A DNA stretch of 64,000 nt from contig JAMPGY010000007.1 in the NCBI GenBank assembly GCA_023663705.1, forward strand, positions 1 to 64,000, written 5' to 3'. Below the pieces are notes generated by a model. The model worked only from the letters and a program-made list of their open reading frames with translations. It made no database searches and was not told where the DNA came from. This stretch comes from Clostridium sp. (GTDB lineage: Bacteria > Bacteroidota > Bacteroidia > Bacteroidales > Bacteroidaceae). Below are positions 8,173-17,794 of the stretch, in pieces. The position numbers were made by a program, and so were the translations under genes. Position 1 is the first letter of the stretch; each line of letters opens with the position of its first letter.

Positions 8173-9189
8173 TCACAACCTGATTATCTTTCCGGTTATC
8201 CTATTGTATTTATTTTTCTTAAATATCTTCATAAATATCTTATACCCTGATCGATAAAGCGTATAATAATGCAGCAAAAGATAACGCTTGAGATACAGTC
8301 CCAATCCCAATGAACGAACCGACAAACTGTCATATTCACGCATCCTCTCCACAACTTTCGTCCTTAGCTCCTTTATCTCTTCTGTCTGAGGCAAAAGCGA
8401 TATATGGTTCAAGAAATGCGCCCCTTTGCGCACAATGGTATTCAAATCTTCAAATCCCCATTCCTTTTCCAAATATTCCGTCTCATTGCAATACAACACG
8501 AATGCATCGTACTCTGCCCGCACCTTATAGCCACAATGCAAGATACTCCCCAACCTTTGCCTATATTGGTAGAAAGGCTTGCGAATCAACGTCACTTTCC
8601 GAGCCTGTGCCACATAACGAAACATAATGGCCATGTCCTCAAACACCCCATCATGCATAGGCACAGACTCTACGATATTCCTTCTGTAAATCTTATCGCA
8701 ACGCGAATAGCTTATTCCATCTCTACGATGGAGCATACCCAGTGCCTTGCGGGTATCTACACATTCTACCGTATCGCTCACCCTACAAGCCGGCATAGAA
8801 GGACGCCCGTCTTCAAATATATAATTCATAATACAACAGGAAATATCCGAACCGTTCTCCACCATCATATCATACAGTGTGCAAAACATCGTCGGCTCCA
8901 CATAGTCATCACTATCAATAAAAGAGATCAACTCTCCCTTGCTATGAGACAACGCAAATGTGCAGGCTCTGGACAATCCGCCGTTTATCTCCATACGCAA
9001 TGTCTGAAAGCGAGCATCGAGCGCGCAAAGATTACGGCACACCTCATACGAACCATCTGTTGAGCAATCATCCACAAACAGCACCTCAATGTTCTTATAC
9101 TTCTGATTCCGCAGGGAGTTAAAACACTCCTGCAAATACTTCTCCGTATTATAAACAGGCACGATAATACTCAGTAAAGGTGTATCCAT
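8173..9189 (-). CDS. family 2 glycosyltransferase
   Basis: A 338-residue GT2 enzyme. IIVPVYNTEKYLQECF (about 9-24), VDDCSTDGSYEVC (about 39-51) and FIDSDDYVEP (about 89-98) define the GT-A nucleotide-binding core. The C-terminal 120 residues are basic and probably contact the membrane or acceptor. The base composition is more AT-rich than in the adjacent DegT, ABC exporter and argS genes, as in the two GT2 genes upstream, hinting that this part of the locus was exchanged. Gaps to its neighbours are only a few nucleotides. Confidence 0.87.
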   Translation of the reverse strand: MDTPLLSIIVPVYNTEKYLQECFNSLRNQKYKNIEVLFVDDCSTDGSYEVCRNLCALDARFQTLRMEINGGLSRACTFALSHSKGELISFIDSDDYVEPTMFCTLYDMMVENGSDISCCIMNYIFEDGRPSMPACRVSDTVECVDTRKALGMLHRRDGISYSRCDKIYRRNIVESVPMHDGVFEDMAIMFRYVAQARKVTLIRKPFYQYRQRLGSILHCGYKVRAEYDAFVLYCNETEYLEKEWGFEDLNTIVRKGAHFLNHISLLPQTEEIKELRTKVVERMREYDSLSVRSLGLGLYLKRYLLLHYYTLYRSGYKIFMKIFKKNKYNRITGKIIRL

Positions 9190-9194
9190 ATTTT

Positions 9195-10001
9195 TTATCG
9201 TTTTAATGAAGCTATCGCATCTTTTATCAGATATTTGAACGCATTACGAATCAATTTCCAATCCCTTTTTAAAGGCGATTTAGTCATTGCATACTCTATT
9301 TTTTTCTCCAAACCCTGCTTGCCCGTGCAATATGAAAGAATCCGATTAGGAATAACTTCTCTCAATACTATCTCCTTTTCTTTACATATCAAATCTTTAT
9401 GTATCCAAGAAAAACCGTTAGCATAAAATATGGATACAATAGTTTTCATCGGCACAAAAGTGCAATTCTTAAAATACCACCAATGGAAAAACTTTTCCCA
9501 ATCTGAAACAATTTTAAAATCTTCCCGATAAGGGCTACTCTTCAACAAAGAAGTACGAGTAAACGTAGATTGATGAGACGGTGCAGATATGATCATAAAC
9601 CTCATATCCAACGGAAGTTTGGGAGCCTCCCAAAACAAACGCTTACCTTCTTTTACCAAAATAGTTGCTCCCACATAAAAATCCGCATCTTCCAACTGTG
9701 GAACAACCTCTTCCAACACCTGATTATTATAAAAGACATCGCCAGCATTCATAAAAATACAATAATCTCCATGAGCCATTGCAATAGCCTTATTCATCGC
9801 ATTATATATCCCCCTATCCGGTTCGCTCACCCATTGATCAATCCTATCCACACCTGAAATATACAATTGGCTGCCATCAGTAGATCCCCCATCCACAACA
9901 ATATACTCGAAATCTGTATACGTTTGGCAAACAACTGACTCTACAGTAGATTTCAATCCCTCTAAATCATTCAGATTAACCGTAATAACCGATACACGCA
10001 T
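9195..10001 (-). CDS. family 2 glycosyltransferase, tandem paralogue 1
   Basis: A 268-residue GT2 enzyme of the WcaA/PgaC-like superfamily. TVNLNDLEGLKSTVESV at the N-terminus, FEYIVVDGGSTDGS (about 31-44) and SEPDRGIYNAMNKAI (about 59-73) are clear. It has the same length as the next gene upstream and aligns with it along its whole length, including the C-terminal KSP-x3-DWK and RN-x2-KYL patterns, so the pair arose by tandem duplication. It has the lowest GC of the locus. Confidence 0.88.
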   Translation of the reverse strand: MRVSVITVNLNDLEGLKSTVESVVCQTYTDFEYIVVDGGSTDGSQLYISGVDRIDQWVSEPDRGIYNAMNKAIAMAHGDYCIFMNAGDVFYNNQVLEEVVPQLEDADFYVGATILVKEGKRLFWEAPKLPLDMRFMIISAPSHQSTFTRTSLLKSSPYREDFKIVSDWEKFFHWWYFKNCTFVPMKTIVSIFYANGFSWIHKDLICKEKEIVLREVIPNRILSYCTGKQGLEKKIEYAMTKSPLKRDWKLIRNAFKYLIKDAIASLKR

Positions 10002-10020
10002 ATTTCCTCGTCCCTTATCT

Positions 10021-10827
10021 TTATTTCATTTCTTTATGCCACATATCCTTGAAGAGATACTTAACACTGTTTCTCAAAATCTTCCAATCCCTTGCTATCG
10101 GAGATTTATGCAGTGACATCTTTATTTTTAAATCCAGATCCGAAGTCTCCATAATCACAGCTTGGACAGCCGGACTTAATAATCGGTCTACCGTACGCTT
10201 ACGCTCCATCGCCACCAATTTTGGTTCCGTTGCTGATATCCCATTATTATAAAAAACAGAAATCAGTTCATTTATACGCTCGTAATTCCTATTGTTGAAT
10301 ATCCATTCACTAAACAACAGTTCCCAATCCGACACAATTTTATTTTCTTCATTATACGGATGATCCGTTAAAAGACAAGTGTGGGTAAAAGTCGCAGGGT
10401 GCGACACAGAACGACGCAAAATAAAATCTATTGTCATTTTATAAGGTGACTTCATCACACGGCGCTCCCTTCCATAATCCACCATCGTATCTCCCGCATA
10501 GAAATCCGCTCCGCAGAGCCGGGGAAGCACCCGCTTCACCACATCTTTGTGCGCCAGCTCGTCACCGGAATTAATGAAGAGGCAATACTCTCCATGGGCC
10601 TGTGCCACACCCTTATTCATAGCGTTGTACACTCCTTTATCCGGTTCACTCACCCAATAGGCAAGCCGGTCTGCATGTGTTTGGATTACCTCCACGCTTC
10701 TGTCGGTGGAGGCTCCATCGACAACGATGTATTCAAAATCACGGCACGTCTGCCCGATGACGGAACGCATCGTACGTTCAAGCCCTTCGGCATTGTTTCG
10801 GTTAATGGTTATGATGGATAGCTTCAT
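10021..10827 (-). CDS. family 2 glycosyltransferase, tandem paralogue 2
   Basis: A 268-residue GT2 enzyme homologous to the following gene. FEYIVVDGASTDRS and SEPDKGVYNAMNKGV match its donor site, and both share KIVSDWE in the acceptor half. Divergence of the central region suggests different acceptors, so the two probably act one after the other and are not redundant. It is separated from its paralogue by 19 nt and from the upstream GT4 by 17 nt. Confidence 0.88.
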   Translation of the reverse strand: MKLSIITINRNNAEGLERTMRSVIGQTCRDFEYIVVDGASTDRSVEVIQTHADRLAYWVSEPDKGVYNAMNKGVAQAHGEYCLFINSGDELAHKDVVKRVLPRLCGADFYAGDTMVDYGRERRVMKSPYKMTIDFILRRSVSHPATFTHTCLLTDHPYNEENKIVSDWELLFSEWIFNNRNYERINELISVFYNNGISATEPKLVAMERKRTVDRLLSPAVQAVIMETSDLDLKIKMSLHKSPIARDWKILRNSVKYLFKDMWHKEMK

Positions 10828-10844
10828 ATCGTTTGTTTCTAAAA

Positions 10845-12008
10845 TTAAAGTTTGACGGGTGGCAACACAGATTGGAAGTATTGTCTAAATTCCCGCTCAT
10901 ATACACTGAGATTGTATGTGTCGGCCACATAACGGGCACCAGCTCTGCTGCGACTGTCCCGTTCCTCATCCGACAAGCTTTCGGCCCACTCCACTCCCCG
11001 AGCCACAGCATCCAGGGTCAACTCGTCCAACGTGAAACCGTAGCATTCTATTCCATCAAATGCCGCATAGCGGGACACTATGGGAATAACACCTAACTTC
11101 ATCATCGAAAGTACACCACCCGGACATCCTCCTTCCGAACAAGATGGATAGATTGTAAAGGCCGACCGCTCCACAATCTCACGAAAGGCCTCGGACTTCA
11201 CATCCATCCAACCGTACAACCGGATGTTAGGCGTGAGCCGACCGGTATACACCGACAGCACATCCTTTTCCAGTGGACCGCCCACCACATGAAGCGTCAG
11301 ATCCGGACGGGTCAGAAAATAATCTATCAGCAAGTCCGCTCCCTTCAGAATGCTACCGCCCGAGCCGAACCAGATAAAATCCCGACGTTGGGAATTGGGG
11401 GCCTCCACACAAATGTTATCTACTGTTGTGGATTGATGAATCAGTGTTATCTTGGAACGCAAATGCCCGGGATACGTCTCGATGGTGATCCGGCTGCCAA
11501 TCTGCAGAATCCGGTCGGCCATTTCCTCTGCTTGTGTAGGCACGGGCATGCGTTGATAAGCCACCCGCAAACCATAGCGGGCATTAAACGCATCTACCCT
11601 CTTGCGAGTCATCCGCTCCTGATGCTGCCAATAGGCCGTGCAACCATAATATATCTTCAGGGCATGAGGATAGGCCGTTGCAGCTTTCTCAAACAACGGA
11701 GCTATGCCAAACACCGCACAACAGTTCAATCCTTCGGGCAATGTATCATTTCGGTAGTCAGACACATACACATTATAACCCATCTCGTTGAGCACATCCA
11801 CCATCACACGTTGTTCCCTCATGTTCTGGTGCCCCAGCAAAGCCGTTTCATCAGTCAGATAAAGCGCATAGGGAATGTAGGAAATCAAGACATACGGTGC
11901 AGCAGAATCAACCTCCGACACAAAGACTGAAGCCGCAAGTCTTTTCTTTTGGTCTCTCCGCCCCAAACGACGACGGTTCCATTCCCGGATTTTACCAATA
12001 ACATTCAT
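10845..12008 (-). CDS. family 4 (GT-B) glycosyltransferase
   Basis: A 387-residue GT-B-type transferase. The C-terminal half carries the nucleotide-site segment FIWFGSGGSILKGADLLIDY (about 206-225) and YPSCSEGGCPGGVLSMMKLG (about 290-309), a variant of the usual E-x7-E loop. The N-terminus is basic (RRRLGRRDQKKR), which suggests membrane association. It is the first gene of the distal glycosyltransferase run, with its own upstream minus-7 box at 12107-12114. Confidence 0.82.
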   Translation of the reverse strand: MNVIGKIREWNRRRLGRRDQKKRLAASVFVSEVDSAAPYVLISYIPYALYLTDETALLGHQNMREQRVMVDVLNEMGYNVYVSDYRNDTLPEGLNCCAVFGIAPLFEKAATAYPHALKIYYGCTAYWQHQERMTRKRVDAFNARYGLRVAYQRMPVPTQAEEMADRILQIGSRITIETYPGHLRSKITLIHQSTTVDNICVEAPNSQRRDFIWFGSGGSILKGADLLIDYFLTRPDLTLHVVGGPLEKDVLSVYTGRLTPNIRLYGWMDVKSEAFREIVERSAFTIYPSCSEGGCPGGVLSMMKLGVIPIVSRYAAFDGIECYGFTLDELTLDAVARGVEWAESLSDEERDSRSRAGARYVADTYNLSVYEREFRQYFQSVLPPVKL

Positions 12009-12106
12009 TGAAGCCTATTCTGTATATACCACACCATTTCCAAGCGAAATCAATCCTTTAAGAATCCTGCATGTCAAACACTCGCATCCGATACACGCAC
12101 TTTCTG

Positions 12107-12114
12107 CAAAGATA
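12107..12114 (-). promoter_or_regulatory. minus-7 box for the glycosyltransferase run
   Basis: On the minus strand this reads TATCTTTG, matching TAnnTTTG. A TTTG stands 22 nt upstream (12137-12140), close to minus-33 spacing. It lies in the 173-bp gap before the GT4 gene and would let the six glycosyltransferases be transcribed independently of the DegT/ABC genes. Confidence 0.55.
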
Positions 12115-12181
12115 ATAAAACAAATCTAAACAAAACCAAAAGGAACAGTCTTTTTATCCACAGATCGGGAAACGCGCTTTA

Positions 12182-13288
12182 TTATTTTATGTAGAATCTA
12201 TTGATAAACTCCACCACGGCCTTAGCCTCATCCATCGTCATCACCGGACTTATAGGCAACGACAGTTCCTGAGCATGGATTTGTTCGGATATCGGATAAG
12301 TCTGCTCATTCCACTCCCGGTAACATTCTTGTTTGTGAGGCGGAACGGGATAATGAATCAGTGTTTGCACGCCGCAAGCGGATAAATAAGCCTGCAACTC
12401 ATCACGCCGATTACATAGTATAGGAAAGATATGATACACATTGGATTCCTCTACGGTACGACGAGGTAACCTGATATCGGGATGATTCAAATGAGTGTAA
12501 TAATAAGTACCGATCCTCCTACGACATTCGTTGTCTGCATCCAGATATTTCAACTTCACATCAAGCACTGCGGCCTGTATTTCATCCAGACGGGAGTTAC
12601 GCCCGCGGTACTTGAATATATATTTCTTATCGGATCCGTAATTGGCCAACGCACGAATAGTATCGGCTAACTCCTTATCATAGGTGGTAACCGCACCACC
12701 ATCGCCCAACGCTCCAAGATTTTTCCCAGGATAGAAACTATGTCCGGCCGCATGTCCCAAAGATCCCGTGCGACGTCCCTCAAAGCAACATCCGTGAGCC
12801 TGTGCATTATCTTCTACCAACTTCAGATTATATTTCTCACAAAGTTCTCCGATACGCGACGTATAGGCACAACGTCCGTACAAATGAACAATCAGTATAG
12901 ATCGTGTTCTTTCTGTTATTGCTTCCTCTATGCAGGTATCGTCTATTTGCAACGTATCAGCATCCGGTTCCACAAGTACAGGCTTTAACTCATTTTCTGT
13001 AAGAGCCAAAATCGAGGCTATATAAGTATTGGCCGGTACTATCACTTCATCTCCAGGCTTCATCACGCCCAATTCCATATAGGCTCTGTAAATCCAAATC
13101 AAAGCATCAAGTCCATTGGCACACCCCACAGCATAGCCTGTACCGATGTAACGGGCATAATCCTGTTCAAACATCTGATTTTGTTTGCCTTGCAAATACC
13201 ACCCCGAACGAATGGTCTCCTGTACCGCTTGCTCTATTTCTTCACCATACTTTAACGTTACAGCTTGCAAATCAAGAAATTTTATCAT
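12182..13288 (-). CDS. DegT/DnrJ/EryC1/StrS sugar aminotransferase
   Basis: A PLP-dependent enzyme that converts a nucleotide-linked keto-sugar to an amino-sugar, using glutamate as donor in most relatives. The 368-residue length is typical. The PLP-binding lysine is K189 in [15 protein letters not shown], with the PLP-contacting D160 in [10 protein letters not shown]. It looks closest to FdtB/WecE-like enzymes making 3- or 4-amino-deoxy sugars. No matching dTDP-sugar dehydratase or isomerase is in the window. It lies 36 nt after the phosphotransferase gene and supplies a sugar for this glycan locus. Confidence 0.9.
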   Translation of the reverse strand: MIKFLDLQAVTLKYGEEIEQAVQETIRSGWYLQGKQNQMFEQDYARYIGTGYAVGCANGLDALIWIYRAYMELGVMKPGDEVIVPANTYIASILALTENELKPVLVEPDADTLQIDDTCIEEAITERTRSILIVHLYGRCAYTSRIGELCEKYNLKLVEDNAQAHGCCFEGRRTGSLGHAAGHSFYPGKNLGALGDGGAVTTYDKELADTIRALANYGSDKKYIFKYRGRNSRLDEIQAAVLDVKLKYLDADNECRRRIGTYYYTHLNHPDIRLPRRTVEESNVYHIFPILCNRRDELQAYLSACGVQTLIHYPVPPHKQECYREWNEQTYPISEQIHAQELSLPISPVMTMDEAKAVVEFINRFYIK

Positions 13289-13324
13289 AATGTGTTTCTA
13301 TATTTACATTACCTGATTCCATCT

Positions 13325-15178
13325 TTATCTATCAAATAAACGCATCGTGGCCAGTTCATCATAAGACGTCTGCAGAATGGCCTGTCCGCGCCGGATGCGT
13401 TCTGCCGATGGGGAGGGCTGCTCTACAAGAGGCAAGCCGGACACGTAGTCGAAGACGGTGACACCAGTGGAATCGGCAAACAGGAAGCCGTTGCCATACG
13501 TGCTGTAGGCAAAAGGATAAGTGTAGGCCTGAGAGAAGACGTTGCGACTGTAGGGGAAATCATCGTGCGGGAGTCCCAACTGCGCCAGCACGGTAGCTGC
13601 CATATCGCTCTGGTTCATCAACGTATGCACCACCCGAGGCCGAGCGATGGCTCCTCCCGTCCAGAACATAGGCACATGGTAGAAACGGGGATCGGAATAA
13701 GACAGGTCGTGTAGGAAGCTATGGTCGGGCAGACACACCACCAGTAGATTGTCCCAGACCGGCGTCTGTCGCAAGCGTTCGATAAACCGCCCCACACAAT
13801 CATCCGTATAAGCAAAGGCGTTCTCCCGCTCATCTGACAAACGATGATAGGGTACATCGAAGGGTTCGTGGCTGCTAAGCGACAAGTAGGCCGTGTGCCA
13901 CGGTTTGCCGGACGGACGGCTCACAATCATGTCGTACAGCCGGGACAACGTTATGCTGTCGTTGGCTCCCCACTCACTGCTGTTGCGTTCCTCGGCGGTG
14001 AAATCCTTGTCACCCGTCACACGGGAATATCCCATGCTGTGAAGATAACTCTTCATATTGGTGAAATTCACATCGCCGCCATACAGGAAGTCGCTTTCAT
14101 ACCCCACCCGCCCCAGCGAACGGGCCAGCGAAGGCAGCAATGCACTCTTGGCCGGCATCTTCATCAGCGTAACGGTGGGGTAACTGATGTGACCGCTCAG
14201 TGTGCTCAACGTGCCGCGATCCGTGCGGAAACTGTTGGCATAGAAATTGTCGAAGAAAACGCTCTCACGAATCAGAGCGTTGATACGAGGCGACACCTCC
14301 GGATTTCCACCCAAGGCATCGATAAAAATTCCGCCGTATCCCTCCAGAATGAGCACAAGCACATTGGGGCGCTGCCGGACAAGCAGTGTGTCCGTCAAAT
14401 CACCCGTCGTGGGATAGAGACCGACATGGAGAGACTCGCGCTCCGACTCCTCAAAATAGTTGAAACGGGCAGCAAAATCATCGGTTTTCAGGCTGGAAGA
14501 CAGCAGACTGAAAGCCGGATTGACAGCCGCATGATTGAGAAACGGCACATCGCAATAGTAAGCATGCCCCACATTCATCGTCGATTCGCGCACACCGCCA
14601 CGAATGCCCAGAAACATCAGTCCGCCGATGAGCAGAAACAAGGCACAACCACCCGAAAGTACGTTTTTTGATGCTGCATGGACAAACGAGTGCCTTGGCA
14701 ACAACCGGATGGAAACCACCGACAGAGCGACAGTCAGTAACAGCATGACGACCACACGCATCACCACAAATCCGCCCGACACACTGGCCAGTGCCTGACG
14801 GGGAGAATCGATATAGGCAAACACCGTGGCATCGAGCTTGAATTTCCAGAAAGGATAGAGCGACATATCGACCACAAGAATAACGGCCAACAGGAGAGCC
14901 ACTACACACACGTAGGCCGACAGCCACCGGCGGGGAATCAGCGAGGGCACTAACAGCGTGCTCCACGTCCACAAGAAAGGCGGGATGAGCAGATAGCACA
15001 CCGTGGACACGTCCATCGAGAACCCGTTGCACACCACATCGGCCACATCGGCCAAAGTGAATGCGGAATCCGCCACCTCAACCATCCGGCAGTAAAGCAT
15101 AAAGAACGGCTTGGCCAGGATGAACACAGCCATCCAAAGGACAAACAGACGGAACAACAGACCGATACGGGCTTTCAT
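13325..15178 (-). CDS. LTA-synthase-like sulfatase-fold phosphotransferase
   Basis: A 617-residue inner-membrane protein. About five hydrophobic segments fill the first 200 residues, followed by an extracytoplasmic alkaline-phosphatase/sulfatase-fold domain. LILEGYGG (about 276) supplies a metal-binding glutamate, and SFRTDRGTLSTLSG (about 316) carries the threonine nucleophile typical of LtaS and OpgB-like phosphoglycerol or phosphoethanolamine transferases. In a Gram-negative glycan locus the likely job is to decorate LPS or a periplasmic glycan with a phospho-group. It starts 3 nt after the ABC exporter stop, so the two are coupled. Confidence 0.85.
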   Translation of the reverse strand: MKARIGLLFRLFVLWMAVFILAKPFFMLYCRMVEVADSAFTLADVADVVCNGFSMDVSTVCYLLIPPFLWTWSTLLVPSLIPRRWLSAYVCVVALLLAVILVVDMSLYPFWKFKLDATVFAYIDSPRQALASVSGGFVVMRVVVMLLLTVALSVVSIRLLPRHSFVHAASKNVLSGGCALFLLIGGLMFLGIRGGVRESTMNVGHAYYCDVPFLNHAAVNPAFSLLSSSLKTDDFAARFNYFEESERESLHVGLYPTTGDLTDTLLVRQRPNVLVLILEGYGGIFIDALGGNPEVSPRINALIRESVFFDNFYANSFRTDRGTLSTLSGHISYPTVTLMKMPAKSALLPSLARSLGRVGYESDFLYGGDVNFTNMKSYLHSMGYSRVTGDKDFTAEERNSSEWGANDSITLSRLYDMIVSRPSGKPWHTAYLSLSSHEPFDVPYHRLSDERENAFAYTDDCVGRFIERLRQTPVWDNLLVVCLPDHSFLHDLSYSDPRFYHVPMFWTGGAIARPRVVHTLMNQSDMAATVLAQLGLPHDDFPYSRNVFSQAYTYPFAYSTYGNGFLFADSTGVTVFDYVSGLPLVEQPSPSAERIRRGQAILQTSYDELATMRLFDR

Positions 15179-15181
15179 GAA

Positions 15182-17014
15182 TCAGAGTTTTTGCATGTCG
15201 TGAAGATGCTTATAATAACCGTTGAGTGCGATGAGCGACTCGTGAGTGCCGCGCTCCACAATCTCCCCCTCGTGCATCACGCAGATTTCATCGGCATTCT
15301 TGATGGTGGACAAGCGGTGGGCAATGGCGATGGTGGTGCGCGATTTCATAAGACGCTCCAAAGCCTCCTGCACCAAACGCTCACTCTCGGTATCGAGAGC
15401 CGAGGTGGCCTCGTCGAGGATAAGGATGGGCGGGTTTTTGAGGATGGCACGGGCAATGCTCACACGCTGCCGCTGTCCGCCGGACAAGCGGCAACCGCGG
15501 TCACCGATATTCGTCTGATACCCCAACTCGCTCTCCATGATGAAATCGTGGGCGTTGGCTATCTTGGCCGCCTCAATCACCTGTTCCATGGTAGCATCTT
15601 CCACACCGAAGGCAATGTTGTTGAAGAACGTGTCGTTGAAGAGAATGGCTTCCTGATTAACGTTTCCGATTATGGCACGAAGACTCTTCACGCCATATTC
15701 CTTCACGTTGTGTCCGTCGATAAGAATAGCACCGTCCTTCACCTCATGGTAGCGCGGAAGCAGATCCACCAACGTAGACTTACCGGAACCGGACTGACCA
15801 ACCAAAGCCACGGTCTGTCCCTTGCACACGGTCATACTCACGTCCTTGAGCACCGTGCGTGTGTCGTTGTAGCCGAATGTCACATGTCTGAACTCTATCT
15901 TGTCCTCCAACGTGTGCAGGGGAACGGGATTCACGGGTTCCTTGATGGGGTTGTCGGCTTTCAGAATCTTGTCGATACGTTCCATGGAAGCCAGCCCCTT
16001 GGGAATGTTATATCCGGCCTTCGAGAACTCCTTGAGAGGGTTGATGACACTGTAGAGTATCACCAGATAGAAGATAAAAGTGGGCGCGTCGATGGGCGAA
16101 CTTTCCGAAAAAATAAGCGTGCCGCCGAACCACAGCACCAGCACAATGACGCACGTGCCCAGAAACTCGCTCACCGGATGGGCGGACGACTGCCGGATGG
16201 CCACCTTGCTGCTCGCGTCGCGAAACTCGTTGCAACACTGTTTAAAGCGCTCGCTCATCTTGTCCTCGGCAATGAAAGCCTTGATGATGCGCAGTCCGCC
16301 CAATGTCTCGTCCAACTGCGACATGGTTTCGCTCCACTTGTTTTGTGCCGTGAGCGACTGCGCCTTCAGCTTGCGACCGATGGTACCCATAATCCAACCC
16401 ATGCCGGGGATAACAAGCAGGGTGAACAGGGTGAGTTGCCAACTGACGTAGGTGAGCGTGACAAAATACATGATAATGAGGATGGGATTCTTGATCAGCA
16501 TATCCAGCGAACTGGTGATGGAGTTCTCCACCTCGGCCACGTCACCGCTCATGCGGGCGATGATATCGCCCTTGCGCTCGCCGGACATGAAAGCCAGCGG
16601 CAAACGGATTACCTTGTCATAGACCAGGATGCGGATATCACGCACAATGCCTGTGCGCAACGGTATCATCACGGCCGAAGAGGCGAAGTAACAACCGGTC
16701 TTAAGCATGGTGGAAAGAGCCAGAAAGAGCCCCATGAGGAGCAGTGTGGTGGCCTGTCCATAGTTGCTGATGAGCGTGGTGGTGTAGAAGTAGAGATTGT
16801 TGATGGTAATGTCCTTCAGCGAACCGGCCCCATCCCACGGCTGGAAGGTGTAAGCCTGTGTGTCCATACCGAAGAGCAGGTTGAGCATGGGCATCAGGGA
16901 AGCAAACGAGAATATATTCAGCACAGCCGACAGCAGATTGAGCGCGATGGCCATGGCCATATATTTACGATACGGCATGGCAAACCGTTTCAACACCCGC
17001 AAGAATTCCTTCAT
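15182..17014 (-). CDS. MsbA-like ABC exporter (fused TMD-NBD)
   Basis: A 610-residue half-transporter with six membrane segments (about 15-310) and a C-terminal ATPase. Walker A VGQSGSGKST (about 402-411), signature LSGGQRQRVS (about 508-517) and Walker B ILILDEATSALD are intact. Its relatives include MsbA, which flips lipid A-core, and lipid or peptide exporters. Its place at the head of a glycosyltransferase locus favours a lipid-linked saccharide as substrate. Start codon at 17014; 108 nt separate it from rnhA upstream. Confidence 0.9.
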   Translation of the reverse strand: MKEFLRVLKRFAMPYRKYMAMAIALNLLSAVLNIFSFASLMPMLNLLFGMDTQAYTFQPWDGAGSLKDITINNLYFYTTTLISNYGQATTLLLMGLFLALSTMLKTGCYFASSAVMIPLRTGIVRDIRILVYDKVIRLPLAFMSGERKGDIIARMSGDVAEVENSITSSLDMLIKNPILIIMYFVTLTYVSWQLTLFTLLVIPGMGWIMGTIGRKLKAQSLTAQNKWSETMSQLDETLGGLRIIKAFIAEDKMSERFKQCCNEFRDASSKVAIRQSSAHPVSEFLGTCVIVLVLWFGGTLIFSESSPIDAPTFIFYLVILYSVINPLKEFSKAGYNIPKGLASMERIDKILKADNPIKEPVNPVPLHTLEDKIEFRHVTFGYNDTRTVLKDVSMTVCKGQTVALVGQSGSGKSTLVDLLPRYHEVKDGAILIDGHNVKEYGVKSLRAIIGNVNQEAILFNDTFFNNIAFGVEDATMEQVIEAAKIANAHDFIMESELGYQTNIGDRGCRLSGGQRQRVSIARAILKNPPILILDEATSALDTESERLVQEALERLMKSRTTIAIAHRLSTIKNADEICVMHEGEIVERGTHESLIALNGYYKHLHDMQKL

Positions 17015-17122
17015 AAAGTAACGTTGTAAATTAAGTGTTAATAATCAAGGGACAAAAAGCCCGACTGTGCGGCATTCTGCCAGACACCATTGCCTTCCAT
17101 CCATTTCTTTTGCCTGTCCAGC

Positions 17123-17779
17123 CTACTTCCGACCGAAATCGGCAGGGATTTCTCCCCAGCGCTCCGTCTCCCACTTGCACAGGGGAACCGCAACGCGATG
17201 AGCCTTGAGCCAATTCTCGCCCCGCTCTATCATGGCATACAATTCGGCCGTGCGCGGGGTGCGCTCCAACTTGGTTTTGCATTTCTTCTGCTTCACCCAG
17301 GCCAAAGCATTGCGGCTATCGGAGTAAACGGGCATCTTCACGCCCTTTTGCTCCATCAGCGCCAGCGCATGAACGATGGCCAGAAACTCACCGATGTTGT
17401 TGGTGCCATAGACAGGGCCGAAGTGAAACACGGTTTCCCCCGTGCGCAGATACACCCCCCGATACTCCATAGCCCCGGGATTGCCGCTACAGGCGGCATC
17501 CACAGCCAAGGCCTCCGACGGCACCTCGGGGGGCAGACACAGCATGCTGTCCTCGCGGGGCACAGCGGCAGAAGCCGGTGCGGTCTTTTCGGCCGGTGCC
17601 TTCTGCCCTATATATATATAAGGAGAAGACGCGTAGGCTTTTTCGGCCTCCTCACGGGTGGCGAACGACTTGTAGAGGGCGCCCTCCACACCGTTAATCT
17701 GCAGTTTGCACGCTGTCCAGTCGGTATACACTCCGGGGGTCACCCCGTTCCACACCACGTAGTATTTGCGCTTGCCCAT
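17123..17779 (-). CDS. rnhA: ribonuclease H with viroplasmin-like N-terminal domain
   Basis: It removes RNA from RNA-DNA hybrids. Residues 3-50 (KYYVVWNGVTPGVY to EEAEKAY) form a caulimovirus viroplasmin / RNase H1 N-terminal hybrid-binding domain. The catalytic RNase HI domain occupies about 80-218, with acidic residues in VDAACSGNPG, NNIGEFLAI and YSDSRNALA. The 218-residue two-domain layout is common in Bacteroidales. It starts 15 nt after argS, so it is probably co-transcribed with it. Confidence 0.9.
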   Translation of the reverse strand: MGKRKYYVVWNGVTPGVYTDWTACKLQINGVEGALYKSFATREEAEKAYASSPYIYIGQKAPAEKTAPASAAVPREDSMLCLPPEVPSEALAVDAACSGNPGAMEYRGVYLRTGETVFHFGPVYGTNNIGEFLAIVHALALMEQKGVKMPVYSDSRNALAWVKQKKCKTKLERTPRTAELYAMIERGENWLKAHRVAVPLCKWETERWGEIPADFGRK

Positions 17780-17794
17780 CCGCCGGCCTGTGGA

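Noticed and set aside
12009..12181. Riboswitch or JUMPstart-like leader before the glycosyltransferase run
   Set aside because: Apart from the minus-7 box I found no conserved structure; the gap is short and AT-rich.
15191..17029. 612-residue plus-strand open frame
   Set aside because: It is antisense to the ABC exporter, whose Walker and signature motifs are intact.
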